Below are positions 1-8,876 of a stretch of DNA of 64,000 nucleotides, piece by piece; within the stretch, counting starts at the first letter, position 1; each line of letters opens with the position of its first letter. A model generated the notes under the pieces. It saw only the letters and a program-made list of their open reading frames with translations. It ran no database searches and was not told the origin of the DNA. Made by a program: the position numbers and the translations under genes. The DNA is from Candidatus Villigracilis adiacens (GTDB lineage: Bacteria > Chloroflexota > Anaerolineae > Anaerolineales > Villigracilaceae), in assembly GCA_016703605.1 (NCBI GenBank), contig JADJBU010000011.1, forward strand, positions 1-64,000, given 5' to 3'.

Positions 1-790
1 AAATTTATTCACACCTAACAAAGATGCAGATGGTAAACCATGTCCAATATCTTGCATATGGACAATATTACAATTTTGAATCCGTTCCGCCATATATTTC
101 ATATCTTCATCATTCAAGGCGGCTCCAAGTTTAGGATTGCCTTGAATTAGCAAAACCCTGACAAGCAATTTTGCCTGAGTAAAGCGTCTGTATCGTAACC
201 TTCTATATGACGGTCTTCTAAAATCGTCAAAACTACATTGGGGTCAACATGAGATAAAGTTACGGCTCTATTTTTTCTTCTTTGCTCATCCATTTTGGGA
301 TATTGTTCAGCCATGTAGTCATCAATTTCTTTAGCCGAGTGGAACGAATTGATAACGTGATGTAACTCCGTGAAAGGCTCATACCAAATAGTATCTTTCA
401 TGGTCATGTTGTGATAATAAAACGGAATATCGCCCAAAACAAGTGCCTTGACATATGTAGGGGCTAGGGATGATACGGCTATTGCAATTTGAGCGCCCAA
501 CGAATGACCGTAAAGTATACAAGGTTGTCCAATGTGCTTTTCAAGGAAACACTTTATATCTCTTGCATAATCAAATAGGCGATATTTTTCTGATACCCAA
601 CTTGACCCGCCATGTCCACGTAAATCAGGACAAATACTTTGAATTTCTCTGCAAATACGGGGATTAATGGCGAGAAAAATTGCCATTCAGAAGCAGTACC
701 ATGAAGCAACACAAGAGGCTGTCCAGAAGTAGATGCTTGGATGAAATTTATCTCTACACCATTGGCATTGAATTTTTGTTCTTGAAACAT
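1..790 (-). pseudogene. alpha/beta hydrolase, frameshifted, 3' end outside window
   Basis: The pieces add up to an alpha/beta-hydrolase fold protein. The N-terminal part (from ATG at 790, RBS GAGGAGAG) carries the oxyanion motif LLHGTASEW. After a frame change come PDLRGHGGSS and the nucleophile elbow YGHSLGAQ, then near the left edge QGNPKLG and the catalytic-His region DIGHGLP. The first frame change lies at an A/T run near 632-634, where one added T on the coding strand restores the frame. The second lies near 160-175, where extra bases in short A and G runs would explain it. All shifts are in short homopolymers, so assembly error is as likely as decay. The region is clearly AT-richer than the rest of the window, which suggests acquired DNA. 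It runs away from the integrase and begins right after a GTTGGGC core, like a first integron cassette. Its substrate cannot be told. Confidence 0.8.
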
Positions 791-806
791 AACTCTCCTC
801 TAGCCT

Positions 807-813
807 GCCCAAC
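807..813 (-). other. candidate integron cassette junction (GTTGGGC core)
   Basis: Read on the minus strand, GTTGGGC fits the GTTRRRY core at which integron integrases recombine (cleavage after the first G). It stands 17 bases upstream of the hydrolase start codon, exactly where a first cassette would begin, and on the upstream side of intI as in known integrons. A 7-base motif alone is weak evidence. Support comes from its position, the IntI-like gene and the AT-rich cassette-like ORF. Confidence 0.45.
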
Positions 814-830
814 TATTAATTAGACAGAAA

Positions 831-901
831 GGTAGCTATATATAGTGACACCTGATTTAAGGGTAACTACATCTAGTGACCAGGTAGCTACATATAGTGA
901 C
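831..901. repeat. three tandem 20-bp dyad repeats
   Basis: Near-identical copies begin at 831, 862 and 883 (for example GGTAGCTACATATAGTGACC). Each is an interrupted palindrome: GGT..CTA on the left mirrors TAG..ACC on the right. Start-to-start spacings are 31 and 21 bases. They lie between the putative cassette junction and a small gene next to the integrase, so they could be recombinase or regulator binding sites. This is inference only. Confidence 0.7.
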
Positions 902-907
902 CTCAAC

Positions 908-1240
908 CTAACCATCCCAACCCCCAACAACCCGCTCACCGAGACCCAACTCCAAAACCTTCCCATACGGCAGCCTCCACAACTTTCTATCCGACAGCCA
1001 CTCCCCGCCTGCTCGTTTAACCTTGATACCCAACGCCTTCTCCCCCCACGAAATCTTCAACAAAACAAGCGCATCCACCGGCGTCCACTCCCGCTCCTCC
1101 ACCACCAACTCCACCGTTTTCATCCGCCTGCGCCGCGCCTTATCATACCGATACCGCACGCATACCAGCGCATCCCCGTATTGCAATTGCAATTGACGGG
1201 TACCCTTTTGCCCAGCCTTGCGCGTCGAAAGAATCTGCAT
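908..1240 (-). CDS. small basic protein divergent from integrase
   Basis: A 110-residue protein with a strongly patterned core: ALVCVRYRYDKARRRRMKT followed by VELVVEEREW. It is basic in the first half and has no signal peptide or membrane segment. It looks like the small proteins of the type LVCVRYRYD...KTVELxVEE...W that I recall beside tyrosine recombinases in other bacteria. No biochemical function is known to me. It is transcribed divergently from the integrase with 110 bases between the two starts. That gap may hold promoters for both and, if this is an integron, the attI-side promoter. The three dyad repeats follow directly after its stop. It may be an accessory protein of the recombinase; this is inference from position. 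Confidence 0.7.
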   Translation of the reverse strand: MQILSTRKAGQKGTRQLQLQYGDALVCVRYRYDKARRRRMKTVELVVEEREWTPVDALVLLKISWGEKALGIKVKRAGGEWLSDRKLWRLPYGKVLELGLGERVVGGWDG

Positions 1241-1350
1241 CGAAAATCAAACCTAAAAAAGAAAACTGCTGATACAATAATCTACACTTGACGAAACGAA
1301 ATCCCAAAACTTGCCCATAGTATAGCATAATCAGACCGGGAAAAAGGCTA

Positions 1351-2337
1351 ATGGCAGAAAAAAAACTCCTCCAGCAATACAGTGAACAGCTTCGACTCAA
1401 ACAATATTCACCCCGCACCGAAGAGACCTACCTCGGGTGGGTCCGCGAATACATCCGCTACCACAACCCCGAAATAGACCGCGGAAAGACCGCCCTCCAC
1501 CCCAGAGACATGGACATCGGGCATATCAACCTCTTCCTCACCCACCTTGTCGTTGAAAGAAAAGTCTCCGACTCCACCCAGACCCAGGCGCTCAGCGCCA
1601 TCCTCTTCCTCTACCGTCACGTCCTCAAAACCCCGCTCGACGAAACCGCACTAAGCCTCCTCCGCCCCCAAAAGAACAAACGCATCCCCACCGTACTCTC
1701 CAAAAACGAAGCCCAAGACCTCATCGCCAGCCTCACAGACGGCTACAAACTCATGGCGCAAATCCTATACGGCTCAGGAATCCGCCTCATGGAATGCCTC
1801 CGCCTCAGAGTCAAAGATTTGGATTTTCAAAACCGACAGATCATCGTCCGCGACGGCAAAGGCGGCGACGACCGCCTCACCATCCTCCCAGACAGCCTCA
1901 TTGCCCCATTACGCCAACACCTCCTCCGAGTTCAGGAAATCCACCAACAAGACCTCGCCAAAGGCTTCGGCGCTGTCCACCTCCCTCACGCCATTGCCCA
2001 AAAATACCCCAACGCCCGGCATGACTGGCTTTGGCAATACGTCTTCCCCGCCTCCAACATTTCCAAAGACCCCCGTACCGGCATCATCCAACGCCATCAC
2101 ATCCACGAAACCGCCCTTCAAAGAGCCGTCAAAGAAGCCGCCCAAAAAGCCAAAATCCAAAAACGAGTCACACCCCACACCTTCCGCCACTCCTTCGCCA
2201 CACACCTCCTGCAGGCAGGCTACGACATCCGCACCGTACAGGAACTCCTCGGGCACAAAGACGTCAAAACCACCATGATCTACACTCATGTATTGCAACG
2301 CGGCGGTATGGCTGTCAAATCTCCCCTCGACCCCTAA
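1351..2337 (+). CDS. intI: integron-type tyrosine recombinase (IntI-like)
   Basis: A 328-residue site-specific recombinase. The N-terminal SAM-like domain (about 1-95) is followed by a catalytic domain with the R-H-R-H-Y set: Arg in YGSGIRLMECLRLR, HTFRHSFATHLL, LLGHKDVKTT and Tyr in MIYTHVL. Between the second and third conserved patches it has the extra segment characteristic of integron integrases (YPNARHDWLWQYVFPA, then SKDPRTG and RRHHI-like QRHHIHE), which XerC/D proteins lack. The end, RGGMAVKSPLDP, also matches the IntI pattern. IntI enzymes capture gene cassettes by attI x attC recombination. The gene lies head to head with a small gene, and its stop abuts a heptad satellite array. 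Some IS91-type elements carry related integrases, so association with a lost transposon is the alternative. Confidence 0.9.
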   Translation: MAEKKLLQQYSEQLRLKQYSPRTEETYLGWVREYIRYHNPEIDRGKTALHPRDMDIGHINLFLTHLVVERKVSDSTQTQALSAILFLYRHVLKTPLDETALSLLRPQKNKRIPTVLSKNEAQDLIASLTDGYKLMAQILYGSGIRLMECLRLRVKDLDFQNRQIIVRDGKGGDDRLTILPDSLIAPLRQHLLRVQEIHQQDLAKGFGAVHLPHAIAQKYPNARHDWLWQYVFPASNISKDPRTGIIQRHHIHETALQRAVKEAAQKAKIQKRVTPHTFRHSFATHLLQAGYDIRTVQELLGHKDVKTTMIYTHVLQRGGMAVKSPLDP

Positions 2338-2338
2338 C

Positions 2339-2607
<269 letters not shown>

Positions 2608-2624
<17 letters not shown>

Positions 2625-3933
2625 CCGCCTTCTGATTAAACCCATTCCACGCCATCGCATGAAGAAAAGACCGCTTAACCGGAACCGACTCAACCGCCCG
2701 CAACCAATCGGACTCAGCGGATCGGGCTTCCTCGTAGCAGGATCGGCTGAACTCCGAGCGTTCCCTCCCCGAAGCATTTCTCAAACCCATCGCCCCCGCA
2801 ATAAACCTCGCCTCCAACACATCCCGGTCCGACGAATACGCAGCCAGGCGCGCGGCATAATTCTCCAACACAGCCCGATGCAGCCTTTCATGAGACCAAA
2901 ACAGCGACGCAGAATCCGCCCGATGGGTCGGAACAGGCTCACCGCTTAAGAAAGAAGCCGAATCCATCCAAAAAGGCTTGAACACGCTCGTGCATGGAGC
3001 CGCCGTCCCAGTGGCAAAAATCACCGGATTCGACTTATCCAAATACACCACAAGCGAAGCCGTACTCTGACTGATGCGGATCGGACCGAACCCCGCATGC
3101 ATACAGACATCCTGCTCACTGATACTCGTGCGCGGATCGAAATCCGCGTGCTTATGATGCCGCAGCGTCGCCATCATCGACTCGATGCTCACCTTCCCCT
3201 TTTGCTCATCCATCGAACCGAACGTCGTCTCCCGCCGCCTCGCACCCTTGCTGAACGTAGTGTAAAGAAAATCGCTGAAATCGCGCGCGAGATGAAAATC
3301 GCTGCCCGACCTTGAAACCCCCTTCTGCTCCGCAAACCCCACCAGGTTATCCGAAGACAGATCGTATTGGTTTCCAATCGTCAGGCAGTTCGAGATCGTA
3401 TAAACATCCCTCACCTGCTTCGCCGCCCATTGCTTATCCACCGTCTCCAGCACCCAGGCATCATCGGCGTTGGCAACAATGAAACTATTGTGATAGTACA
3501 TATCGTTGCCTTCCGCCCCGCAATTACCGCCCTGCCCAAACTGAGCCAGCAGGTCCGTCAGAATTTGGATCGCCTCCGTGGGCGTCGCCGCCCGTTCAAG
3601 CGCGATCCGCAGCATATCCATTCCCAACAGCGCCGGCTCCTTATTGGCTGCGACCTTCGAATACACCGCCTCATTGCCGATCACCAGACCGTGCTCATTC
3701 ACCCCAATCTCCGCCCCCCACATCCAATACGGCTTCGAAAGCAGGACCGCGTGCGTGTGCGCAGCCTGCGGAACCTCGATATACGTGCATTTGACCCTGC
3801 TCCCCGGCGCATGGTCTGCCGCGGCGAAAAACACCATGGACTGACCCTCGTTGGGCGGGCGGTCTGAATTCTTGCCAAAGACAGCCACGCCGTTCAACCC
3901 GGCGAGTTTTGTAGCGATCAGCGTATCACACAT
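2608..3933 (-). CDS. C69-family dipeptidase / secernin-like amidohydrolase
   Basis: A 441-residue N-terminal-nucleophile hydrolase. The start MCDTLIA places Cys2 as the catalytic nucleophile, as in secernins and peptidase family C69. The next conserved stretch is GKNSDRPPNEGQ, followed by WGAEIGVNEHGLVIGNEAV. There is no signal peptide, so it acts in the cytoplasm, probably on dipeptides or other amide bonds. It is the last gene of the minus-strand methylamine cluster, 64 bases after the homocysteine methyltransferase gene. The final codons are formed by the heptad array on its 3' side, so the native C-terminus has probably been rewritten by repeat growth. The exact substrate is unknown; a role in releasing methylated amino acids from peptides would fit the cluster but is inference. 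Confidence 0.82.
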
Positions 3934-3997
3934 AAATCACCTCGTTTGCATAATCGGTTTTGTATATCAGACTCGAACGTCTCCTGACATTCGACTT

Positions 3998-4927
3998 TCA
4001 TGCCCAATTCTTGATCTCGCGGATATGCCCCGGCGTCGTCCGGCAACACCCCCCGATCAACCTTGCCCCCGCCTCATACCATTCTTTGGATTGTCTCCCG
4101 AACGAATCACAGGAAGTCTCCCCATGCCATGTATTCGTGGACGCATCGTACACCTCGCCCGAGTTTGGATAGACGACGATCGGCTTCCCTGTGTTCTTCC
4201 TGATCTCGCGGATCAACCCCGTGATGTGCAGCGGAGACGTGCAATTGATGCCGATTGCGGCGGCTTGGGGTTGGTCGTCCAAAAAAGCCGCCACATCTGC
4301 GACACTCTCGCCGTTGCTGATATGCCCATCGTCCTGCGCGGTGAAGGTGAACCACGCAAACGTATTCGGAAACTCCGCCAGCAGGCGGATCAACGCCCGG
4401 GCTTCGACCCCGCATGGGATGGTCTCGCAGGCTAACAGGTCCACGCCCGAAGCGATCAACGCCTCCACCCGCGGACGGTGAAACGCCATCAATTCATCCT
4501 CGCCCAGTTTGTAATCGCCGCGATACTCCGAACCATCCGCAAGATACGCCCCATACGGTCCCACCGACCCGGCGATGAGGGGGCAGGCGCGATTTGACCT
4601 GTTTTCCTCATCCGACCAAAATTCATCGCGGGCATCTTTTGCCAGCTGCACCGATTTTTTCATCAGGTCAATTGCCTGTTCGCGGCTCAAACCGCGTTTT
4701 GCAAACCCCTCCACCGTCGCCTGATAACTGGCGGTAATGGCGACATCCGCGCCGGCGTTGAAATAATCCAAATGCACGGCGCGGATCAACCCCGGCTGCT
4801 CGAGCAAAACCTTCGCCGACCAGAGCGAATCGTTGAGATCACAACCGCGCGCTTCGAGTTCGGTCGCCATCGCCCCATCGATGATGGCAATGGGTTGATG
4901 GATTAACAGATCATAGATCGGGTTCAT
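3998..4927 (-). CDS. homocysteine S-methyltransferase family protein
   Basis: 309 residues with the TIM-barrel fold of the MmuM/BHMT/MetH-N family. Visible signatures are IIDGAMATELEARG at the N-terminus, AITASYQATVEGF, ACETIP, a first zinc-ligand Cys in GINCTSP and the second pair in LIGGCCRTTPGHI. All three zinc-binding cysteines are present, so it should be active. The family transfers a methyl group from S-methylmethionine, betaine or methyl-corrinoid to a thiol, usually homocysteine. Beside MttB proteins and a corrinoid protein it may use a methylated amine or methyl-corrinoid as donor, feeding methionine synthesis. Donor choice cannot be read from the sequence. The gene follows the methyl-THF methyltransferase with a 152-base gap that holds a hairpin repeat. 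Confidence 0.85.
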   Translation of the reverse strand: MNPIYDLLIHQPIAIIDGAMATELEARGCDLNDSLWSAKVLLEQPGLIRAVHLDYFNAGADVAITASYQATVEGFAKRGLSREQAIDLMKKSVQLAKDARDEFWSDEENRSNRACPLIAGSVGPYGAYLADGSEYRGDYKLGEDELMAFHRPRVEALIASGVDLLACETIPCGVEARALIRLLAEFPNTFAWFTFTAQDDGHISNGESVADVAAFLDDQPQAAAIGINCTSPLHITGLIREIRKNTGKPIVVYPNSGEVYDASTNTWHGETSCDSFGRQSKEWYEAGARLIGGCCRTTPGHIREIKNWA

Positions 4928-4953
4928 TGTGGAGTTGCCTCACAGCATTTTTA

Positions 4954-5009
4954 AGCGCCAAACCGCAAGGACGCAAGGATTCGATACTTCCCTTTGCGGC
5001 TTGGCGTTT
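4954..5009. repeat. inverted repeat (hairpin) between operon genes
   Basis: The arms AAGCGCCAAACCGCAAGG and CCTTTGCGGCTTGGCGTT can pair with few mismatches around a loop of about 20 bases. It sits in a 152-base intercistronic gap. No T-run follows on the minus strand, so it looks like a dispersed palindromic repeat or an mRNA-stability element more than a terminator. Confidence 0.6.
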
Positions 5010-5079
5010 TTGCGTTGATAAGTTCTCGAAATCTTTGCAAGGCTCAAATCCGGATTAAGGACTTTGTACTGAACCGGAA

Positions 5080-5955
5080 TTACGCTTTTGCCGCGGCTTC
5101 CGCCTGGCGCAATTTATCCGTCGCGCGGAAATACTTCAGGTAGCGCATCGAATTCGCGTCGCGTCCCATCAACAGGTCGTTGGCCTTGATCGCCGCGCCG
5201 AGCTTGATCGGGTCCGTGATCGAGCAGGTCGCGCCGGTCAGCATTGCGATCGAAAGCATCGCCGCGTTGACGGAGTGCCGGTCTGGCAAACCGAACGAAA
5301 CATTGCTCGCCCCCAGGCTGATGTTCACATCGAATTCCTTCCGGATGAGTTCGATGGCTTTGAGCGTGACTGTGGCGGCTTTCGAATCGTGACCGACCGT
5401 CATCACCAGCGGGTCGATGATGATGTCTTCGACGGGGATGCCGACCTTCGCCGCCCGTTCGATGATCTTCGCCGCCGCCGCAAGCCGTCCCTCCGCCGTA
5501 GCGGGGATGCCCTCATCGCCGATGGTCAGACCGATCACCGCCGCGCCTCTCGCCTTAACGATGGGCAGCACCGTGCTAAGTTGCTTTTCCTCCCCGTTGA
5601 CCGAGTTGACCAGCGGCTTGCCGCCCTTGATGGCGTTCAACCCGGCTTCGAGGATCTTCGGCTCGTTCGAGTCGATGCACAGCGGCACATCGGTCACAGA
5701 CTGCACCGCCTCCACCACCAGCGGCATGACCTCCGCCTCTTCGATCTGCGGGTGACCGACGTTCACGTCCAGCACGTCCGCGCCCCAATCCACCTGGCGT
5801 TTGGCGAGATGCCTGACGTAATCCATGTTGCGTTCGACCAGCGCCTCCCCGAGCTTCTTGATGCCGGTCGGGTTCAGTTTTTCGCCGATGATGACGAAGG
5901 GCTTGTCGAAGCCGATGGTGACTTCCTTTTTTTCCGACTTGAGAATGGTATGCAT
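5080..5955 (-). CDS. methyltetrahydrofolate:corrinoid methyltransferase (AcsE/MtgA-type)
   Basis: A 291-residue pterin-binding TIM barrel. Key stretches are FVIIGEKLNPTG, DWGADVLDVNVG, PLCIDSN and NSVNGEE, then GLTIGDEG, DPLVMTVGHD and SLGASNVSFGLP. These match methyl-THF:corrinoid methyltransferases (AcsE, MtqA, MtgA and the central domain of MetH). It moves a methyl group between the cobalt of a corrinoid protein and tetrahydrofolate. In this cluster it would take methyl from the corrinoid protein charged by the MttB enzymes. ATG at 5955 is chosen because GGAG stands about nine bases upstream; the longer frame to 6036 would run through a hairpin repeat. It lies downstream of the M20 amidohydrolase on the same strand. 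Confidence 0.9.
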   Translation of the reverse strand: MHTILKSEKKEVTIGFDKPFVIIGEKLNPTGIKKLGEALVERNMDYVRHLAKRQVDWGADVLDVNVGHPQIEEAEVMPLVVEAVQSVTDVPLCIDSNEPKILEAGLNAIKGGKPLVNSVNGEEKQLSTVLPIVKARGAAVIGLTIGDEGIPATAEGRLAAAAKIIERAAKVGIPVEDIIIDPLVMTVGHDSKAATVTLKAIELIRKEFDVNISLGASNVSFGLPDRHSVNAAMLSIAMLTGATCSITDPIKLGAAIKANDLLMGRDANSMRYLKYFRATDKLRQAEAAAKA

Positions 5956-5984
5956 GAATTTTCTCCGAATTATCGAGTAAGTAC

Positions 5985-6050
5985 CGCAAGATTTATCTTG
6001 CGATGTCCATTGTAAGATATTTACCGTGAGCTGCAAAATGAATTTTGCAG
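5985..6050. repeat. pair of perfect small hairpins
   Basis: CGCAAGAT-TT-ATCTTGCG at 5985-6002 and CTGCAAAAT-GA-ATTTTGCAG at 6031-6050 stand in tandem between the amidohydrolase stop and the methyltransferase start. A similar hairpin pair lies at 38353-38408, so this is a dispersed palindromic family. Confidence 0.75.
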
Positions 6051-6057
6051 TACGCCG

Positions 6058-7215
6058 CTACGACTTTAAAAACCTCAACGCCGTTTCCGCCAGCACAGCC
6101 GTGCCGATCGGCAGGGCGCGTTCATCGAGGTCGAACATCGGGTGATGCAGTTCGTACAGCGGACGCCCTTCGATATTGACGCCCAGGGTGAACATCGCGC
6201 CGGGGGCTTTTTGCAGCAGCGCCGGGAAATCCTCCGCGCCCATCGTCTTCCACATCGGCAGGACCTTTCCCTCCCCAAGCAGGTCGTGCCCAACCTGCGC
6301 GATGGTGTCTGAGACGAATGTATCGTTGATCAACGGCAAACCGCCGAAGAGGAAACTCAACTCGTAATCGCCGCCGAGAGTCCGGGTCACTTCGAAGGCG
6401 CGCGTCACTTCTTCGCGCAGTTTCTTCTGGATCTCCAGCGACGCAAATCTCAGCGTGCCTTTTAACTCGATCCGATCCGGGATGACATTTTCCGCCACCC
6501 CGCCGTGAACCGCCCCAATGCTGACGATGGCAGGTTCGAACGGGTCGAGTTTGCGCGACGTGATCGAATTCAACGCCGTGATCACATGCGCCAGCAGCAC
6601 GAACGGATCGATGGTGCTTTGCGGGTGCGCCCCATGCCCGCCAACGCCCTTGATGACCGCGCTCCACGAATCCACCCCGCCCGTGCAGGGACCGTCATTG
6701 ATCGAGATCGTGCCGACCGGCTGGGTGGGGTCCACATGCTGGGCGATGACATAATCCGCGCCGTCCACCGCGCCTTCTTCGAACATGCGCGTCGCGCCGC
6801 TCTTGCCATCTTCGTCCGCAGTCTCTTCGCAGGGCTGGAAGATAAAGCGCACCCGCCCTGTGAATTTTTCCTCCGTCAGGACTTTCGCCGCTCCCAGCGC
6901 CATCGCGGTATGCGAGTCGTGCCCGCAGGCATGCATTGCCCCCTGGGTCTTGGATGCGTACTCCGCCCCGGTCTGTTCGATGATCGGCAGCGCGTCCATA
7001 TCCGCGCGGATGGCGACAAGTTTGCCGCCTTCGCCTATTTCCGCGACCACGCCGGTTTTGCCCACCCCGCGCTTGACTCTGTACCCCATCTTTTCCAATT
7101 CATCCGCCACGATCCCCGCCGTGCGGTGTAAATCAAAGGCGATCTCCGGGTGCTGATGAAAGTCCCGCCGCCATTCGATCAACTCTTCCGAAATTGCATG
7201 TGCCTGTTTAAGCAT
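6058..7215 (-). CDS. M20-family amidohydrolase
   Basis: 385 residues of the M20D type (hippurate / N-acyl-amino-acid / IAA-amino-acid hydrolases). The metal site is visible in MHACGHDSHTAMALG, then the FIFQPCEE motif with the catalytic and bridging glutamates, and a C-terminal metal-binding His in LHHPMFDLDE. A dimerisation lid lies in the middle (about 180-295). It cleaves an amide bond between an acyl group and an amino acid or amine in the cytoplasm. It sits inside the MttB cluster, between the first MttB gene and the methyl-THF methyltransferase. A substrate in which a methylated amine or amino acid is held in amide linkage would make sense, though this is inference. The gene starts next to a heptad array. 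Confidence 0.88.
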   Translation of the reverse strand: MLKQAHAISEELIEWRRDFHQHPEIAFDLHRTAGIVADELEKMGYRVKRGVGKTGVVAEIGEGGKLVAIRADMDALPIIEQTGAEYASKTQGAMHACGHDSHTAMALGAAKVLTEEKFTGRVRFIFQPCEETADEDGKSGATRMFEEGAVDGADYVIAQHVDPTQPVGTISINDGPCTGGVDSWSAVIKGVGGHGAHPQSTIDPFVLLAHVITALNSITSRKLDPFEPAIVSIGAVHGGVAENVIPDRIELKGTLRFASLEIQKKLREEVTRAFEVTRTLGGDYELSFLFGGLPLINDTFVSDTIAQVGHDLLGEGKVLPMWKTMGAEDFPALLQKAPGAMFTLGVNIEGRPLYELHHPMFDLDERALPIGTAVLAETALRFLKS

Positions 7216-7248
7216 ACCTTCTCCTCTTATTACTCGTCTCTTGTTACT

Positions 7249-7335
7249 GCCTCACTACTCACTACTCACTATTCACTACTCACTACTCACTATTCACTAC
7301 TCACTATTCACTACTCACTACCCACTACCCACTGA
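7249..7335. repeat. heptad satellite array (TCACTAC/TCACTAT units)
   Basis: About twelve tandem 7-bp units, mostly TCACTAC and TCACTAT, ending in CCACTAC. The array ends about three bases before the stop codon of the mttB gene at 7338, on its 3' side, within the operon. Degenerate units extend to about 7220. Confidence 0.95.
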
Positions 7336-7337
7336 TT

Positions 7338-8756
7338 CTACTTCTTCTTCACCGTCTCACGTTCCGCCGCCGCCAAAATCTTATCCAATTCCGCCTCCTG
7401 CGCCGGGTCGAGCGGAGTTACCTGATGCTCGCGCAGGATGCGTTCCGCTTCTTCGATGGCGTGATCTGCCATTTGTTTACGCCCAAGTTTTTCGTCCCAG
7501 GTATCCCACGAATTGCGTTCAGCCAGTTTGGTCAGCGCCATCTCGCCGCCGCGTAAATGCTTCATGGTGTGCTTCTGCCCGAGGAAGTTGCGCGTGCCGT
7601 TCATCACATCCAAAATGATGTTGACCGCGATATGTTCCGCATCTGCGGAAAGCCCGCGGCGCAGACGCTGCACACTGCCGACCAGTTCATTGTCCAGCAC
7701 CATTTGCGCAAAGGAACCCATCACACCCGCTTCCATTTCGCCGATGCCGCTCAGTTCGTCTGCCCCAGCCAGGGCGGGGATGGCGGCGTTCAGTCCGCGC
7801 TCGAAGGCGTTTTGGGCGTCGAGGGTATGGGCATTGGTCGAGAATCCATACACGTTGACGCTGAACCCGTAATAATGTCCGAGTTGAACCGTGGCGGCGG
7901 AGGACATGCCCAGTTCCACGCCTCCCCAGATCAGACCCGTGCGCGGTTCCAGCATCCCCAATCTGCCGCAGTAGACCACGCCGCAGCCGGGGTTGATGAG
8001 TTGCGCCAATACCAATGGCGCTAATGATTCTGCGCTCTGTTGAACGATGCTGCCAGTGATGGTCATCGGCGAGGTCGCGCCGCCGGTGGGGCAGGGCAGG
8101 TTGGCATGGATCACGCCATACTTCGCCATCTCCATGATCGCTTCTGCGGCAATGTCGTGCATCGTCAACGGGCTGACCGGCGAAAGCGAGAGCGTTACCT
8201 CATTTGCCGGGGTTCCAACCACAGCCGCCATTTCCACCGCAAAGCCCACCTCATGCCCGAACTGAATGCCCGGTCCCTGCACCGGCTTGACAGTGTTCGA
8301 CAACGCATGGCGGTACATGTGCAGCGACATCATTTCATTGGAAACATCCGGGGGCGTGAAGAAGGGCGTTACCGTGTTGCAGTTTGGCAGCGCATCCAGC
8401 AGGCGCACAGCGTCCACCGAGTCTTGCGTGGTTGCCACACGGCGGGTATTTGTCCTTGCATCATGCACATCGCGCGCGCCGCCGAGGTTGTGGAAATACA
8501 AATTGCCGTCGCCCAGGCTGTTTGCCTGCCCGTTGCGCCCGCGAATGACAGGACGTTTGTTGGCTTTGGCAGCCGAGTCCATCACCAGCTCGGGCGGAAA
8601 GAACACGCGGTTGTCTCGCACACTGCACCCCGCGCCCTGCAAAATTTCGAGGCTGGGTTTATGTGTCCAGAATACGCCGGCTTCATGCAACACGCGCAGC
8701 GTCGCTTCGTGCATGGCTTGAATGTCCTCGTCTGATAAAAATTTCAATGGCTCCAT
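7338..8756 (-). CDS. MttB-family (COG5598) corrinoid methyltransferase 1
   Basis: 472 residues with the MttB TIM-barrel fold: an N-terminal helical part (FLSDEDIQAMHEATLRVLHE), then NTVTPFFTPPDVSNEM, PTGGATSPMTITGS and LGQKHTMKHLRGGEM near the end. No in-frame amber codon is present, so it belongs to the non-pyrrolysine branch. Characterised members (MtgB on glycine betaine; MtpB, MtcB, MtyB on proline betaine, carnitine, butyrobetaine) demethylate quaternary amines onto a corrinoid protein. The substrate here is not predictable. ATG at 8756 is chosen because AGGAGAG lies just upstream; the longer frame to 8819 is coded by octad repeat. It is one of three diverged paralogues in this operon. 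Confidence 0.88.
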   Translation of the reverse strand: MEPLKFLSDEDIQAMHEATLRVLHEAGVFWTHKPSLEILQGAGCSVRDNRVFFPPELVMDSAAKANKRPVIRGRNGQANSLGDGNLYFHNLGGARDVHDARTNTRRVATTQDSVDAVRLLDALPNCNTVTPFFTPPDVSNEMMSLHMYRHALSNTVKPVQGPGIQFGHEVGFAVEMAAVVGTPANEVTLSLSPVSPLTMHDIAAEAIMEMAKYGVIHANLPCPTGGATSPMTITGSIVQQSAESLAPLVLAQLINPGCGVVYCGRLGMLEPRTGLIWGGVELGMSSAATVQLGHYYGFSVNVYGFSTNAHTLDAQNAFERGLNAAIPALAGADELSGIGEMEAGVMGSFAQMVLDNELVGSVQRLRRGLSADAEHIAVNIILDVMNGTRNFLGQKHTMKHLRGGEMALTKLAERNSWDTWDEKLGRKQMADHAIEEAERILREHQVTPLDPAQEAELDKILAAAERETVKKK

Positions 8757-8765
8757 TGTTCTCTC

Positions 8766-8876
8766 CTGGGTATGGATAAGTAGACAAGTACACGAGTAAA
8801 AACGTACACAAGTAGACATGTATACAAGCCGAATTTCTGTCTACCTGTCTACCTCTCTACCTCTCTCCAACACCTT
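8766..8876. repeat. octad satellite, inverted arrangement
   Basis: Units such as ACAAGTAG/ACAAGTAC on the + strand (8766-8828) are followed by complementary units CTGTCTAC, CTCTCTAC (about 8838-8870), so the transcript can fold back. The right part forms the last codons of the S9 peptidase gene (RGREVDR and stop at 8841). The left part fills the gap to the next mttB gene. Confidence 0.85.

Noticed and set aside
813..908. Complete attC site after the 110-residue gene
   Set aside because: Only the GTTGGGC core is clear. No matching RYYYAAC core was found at the other end, so I call a possible cassette junction, not an attC.
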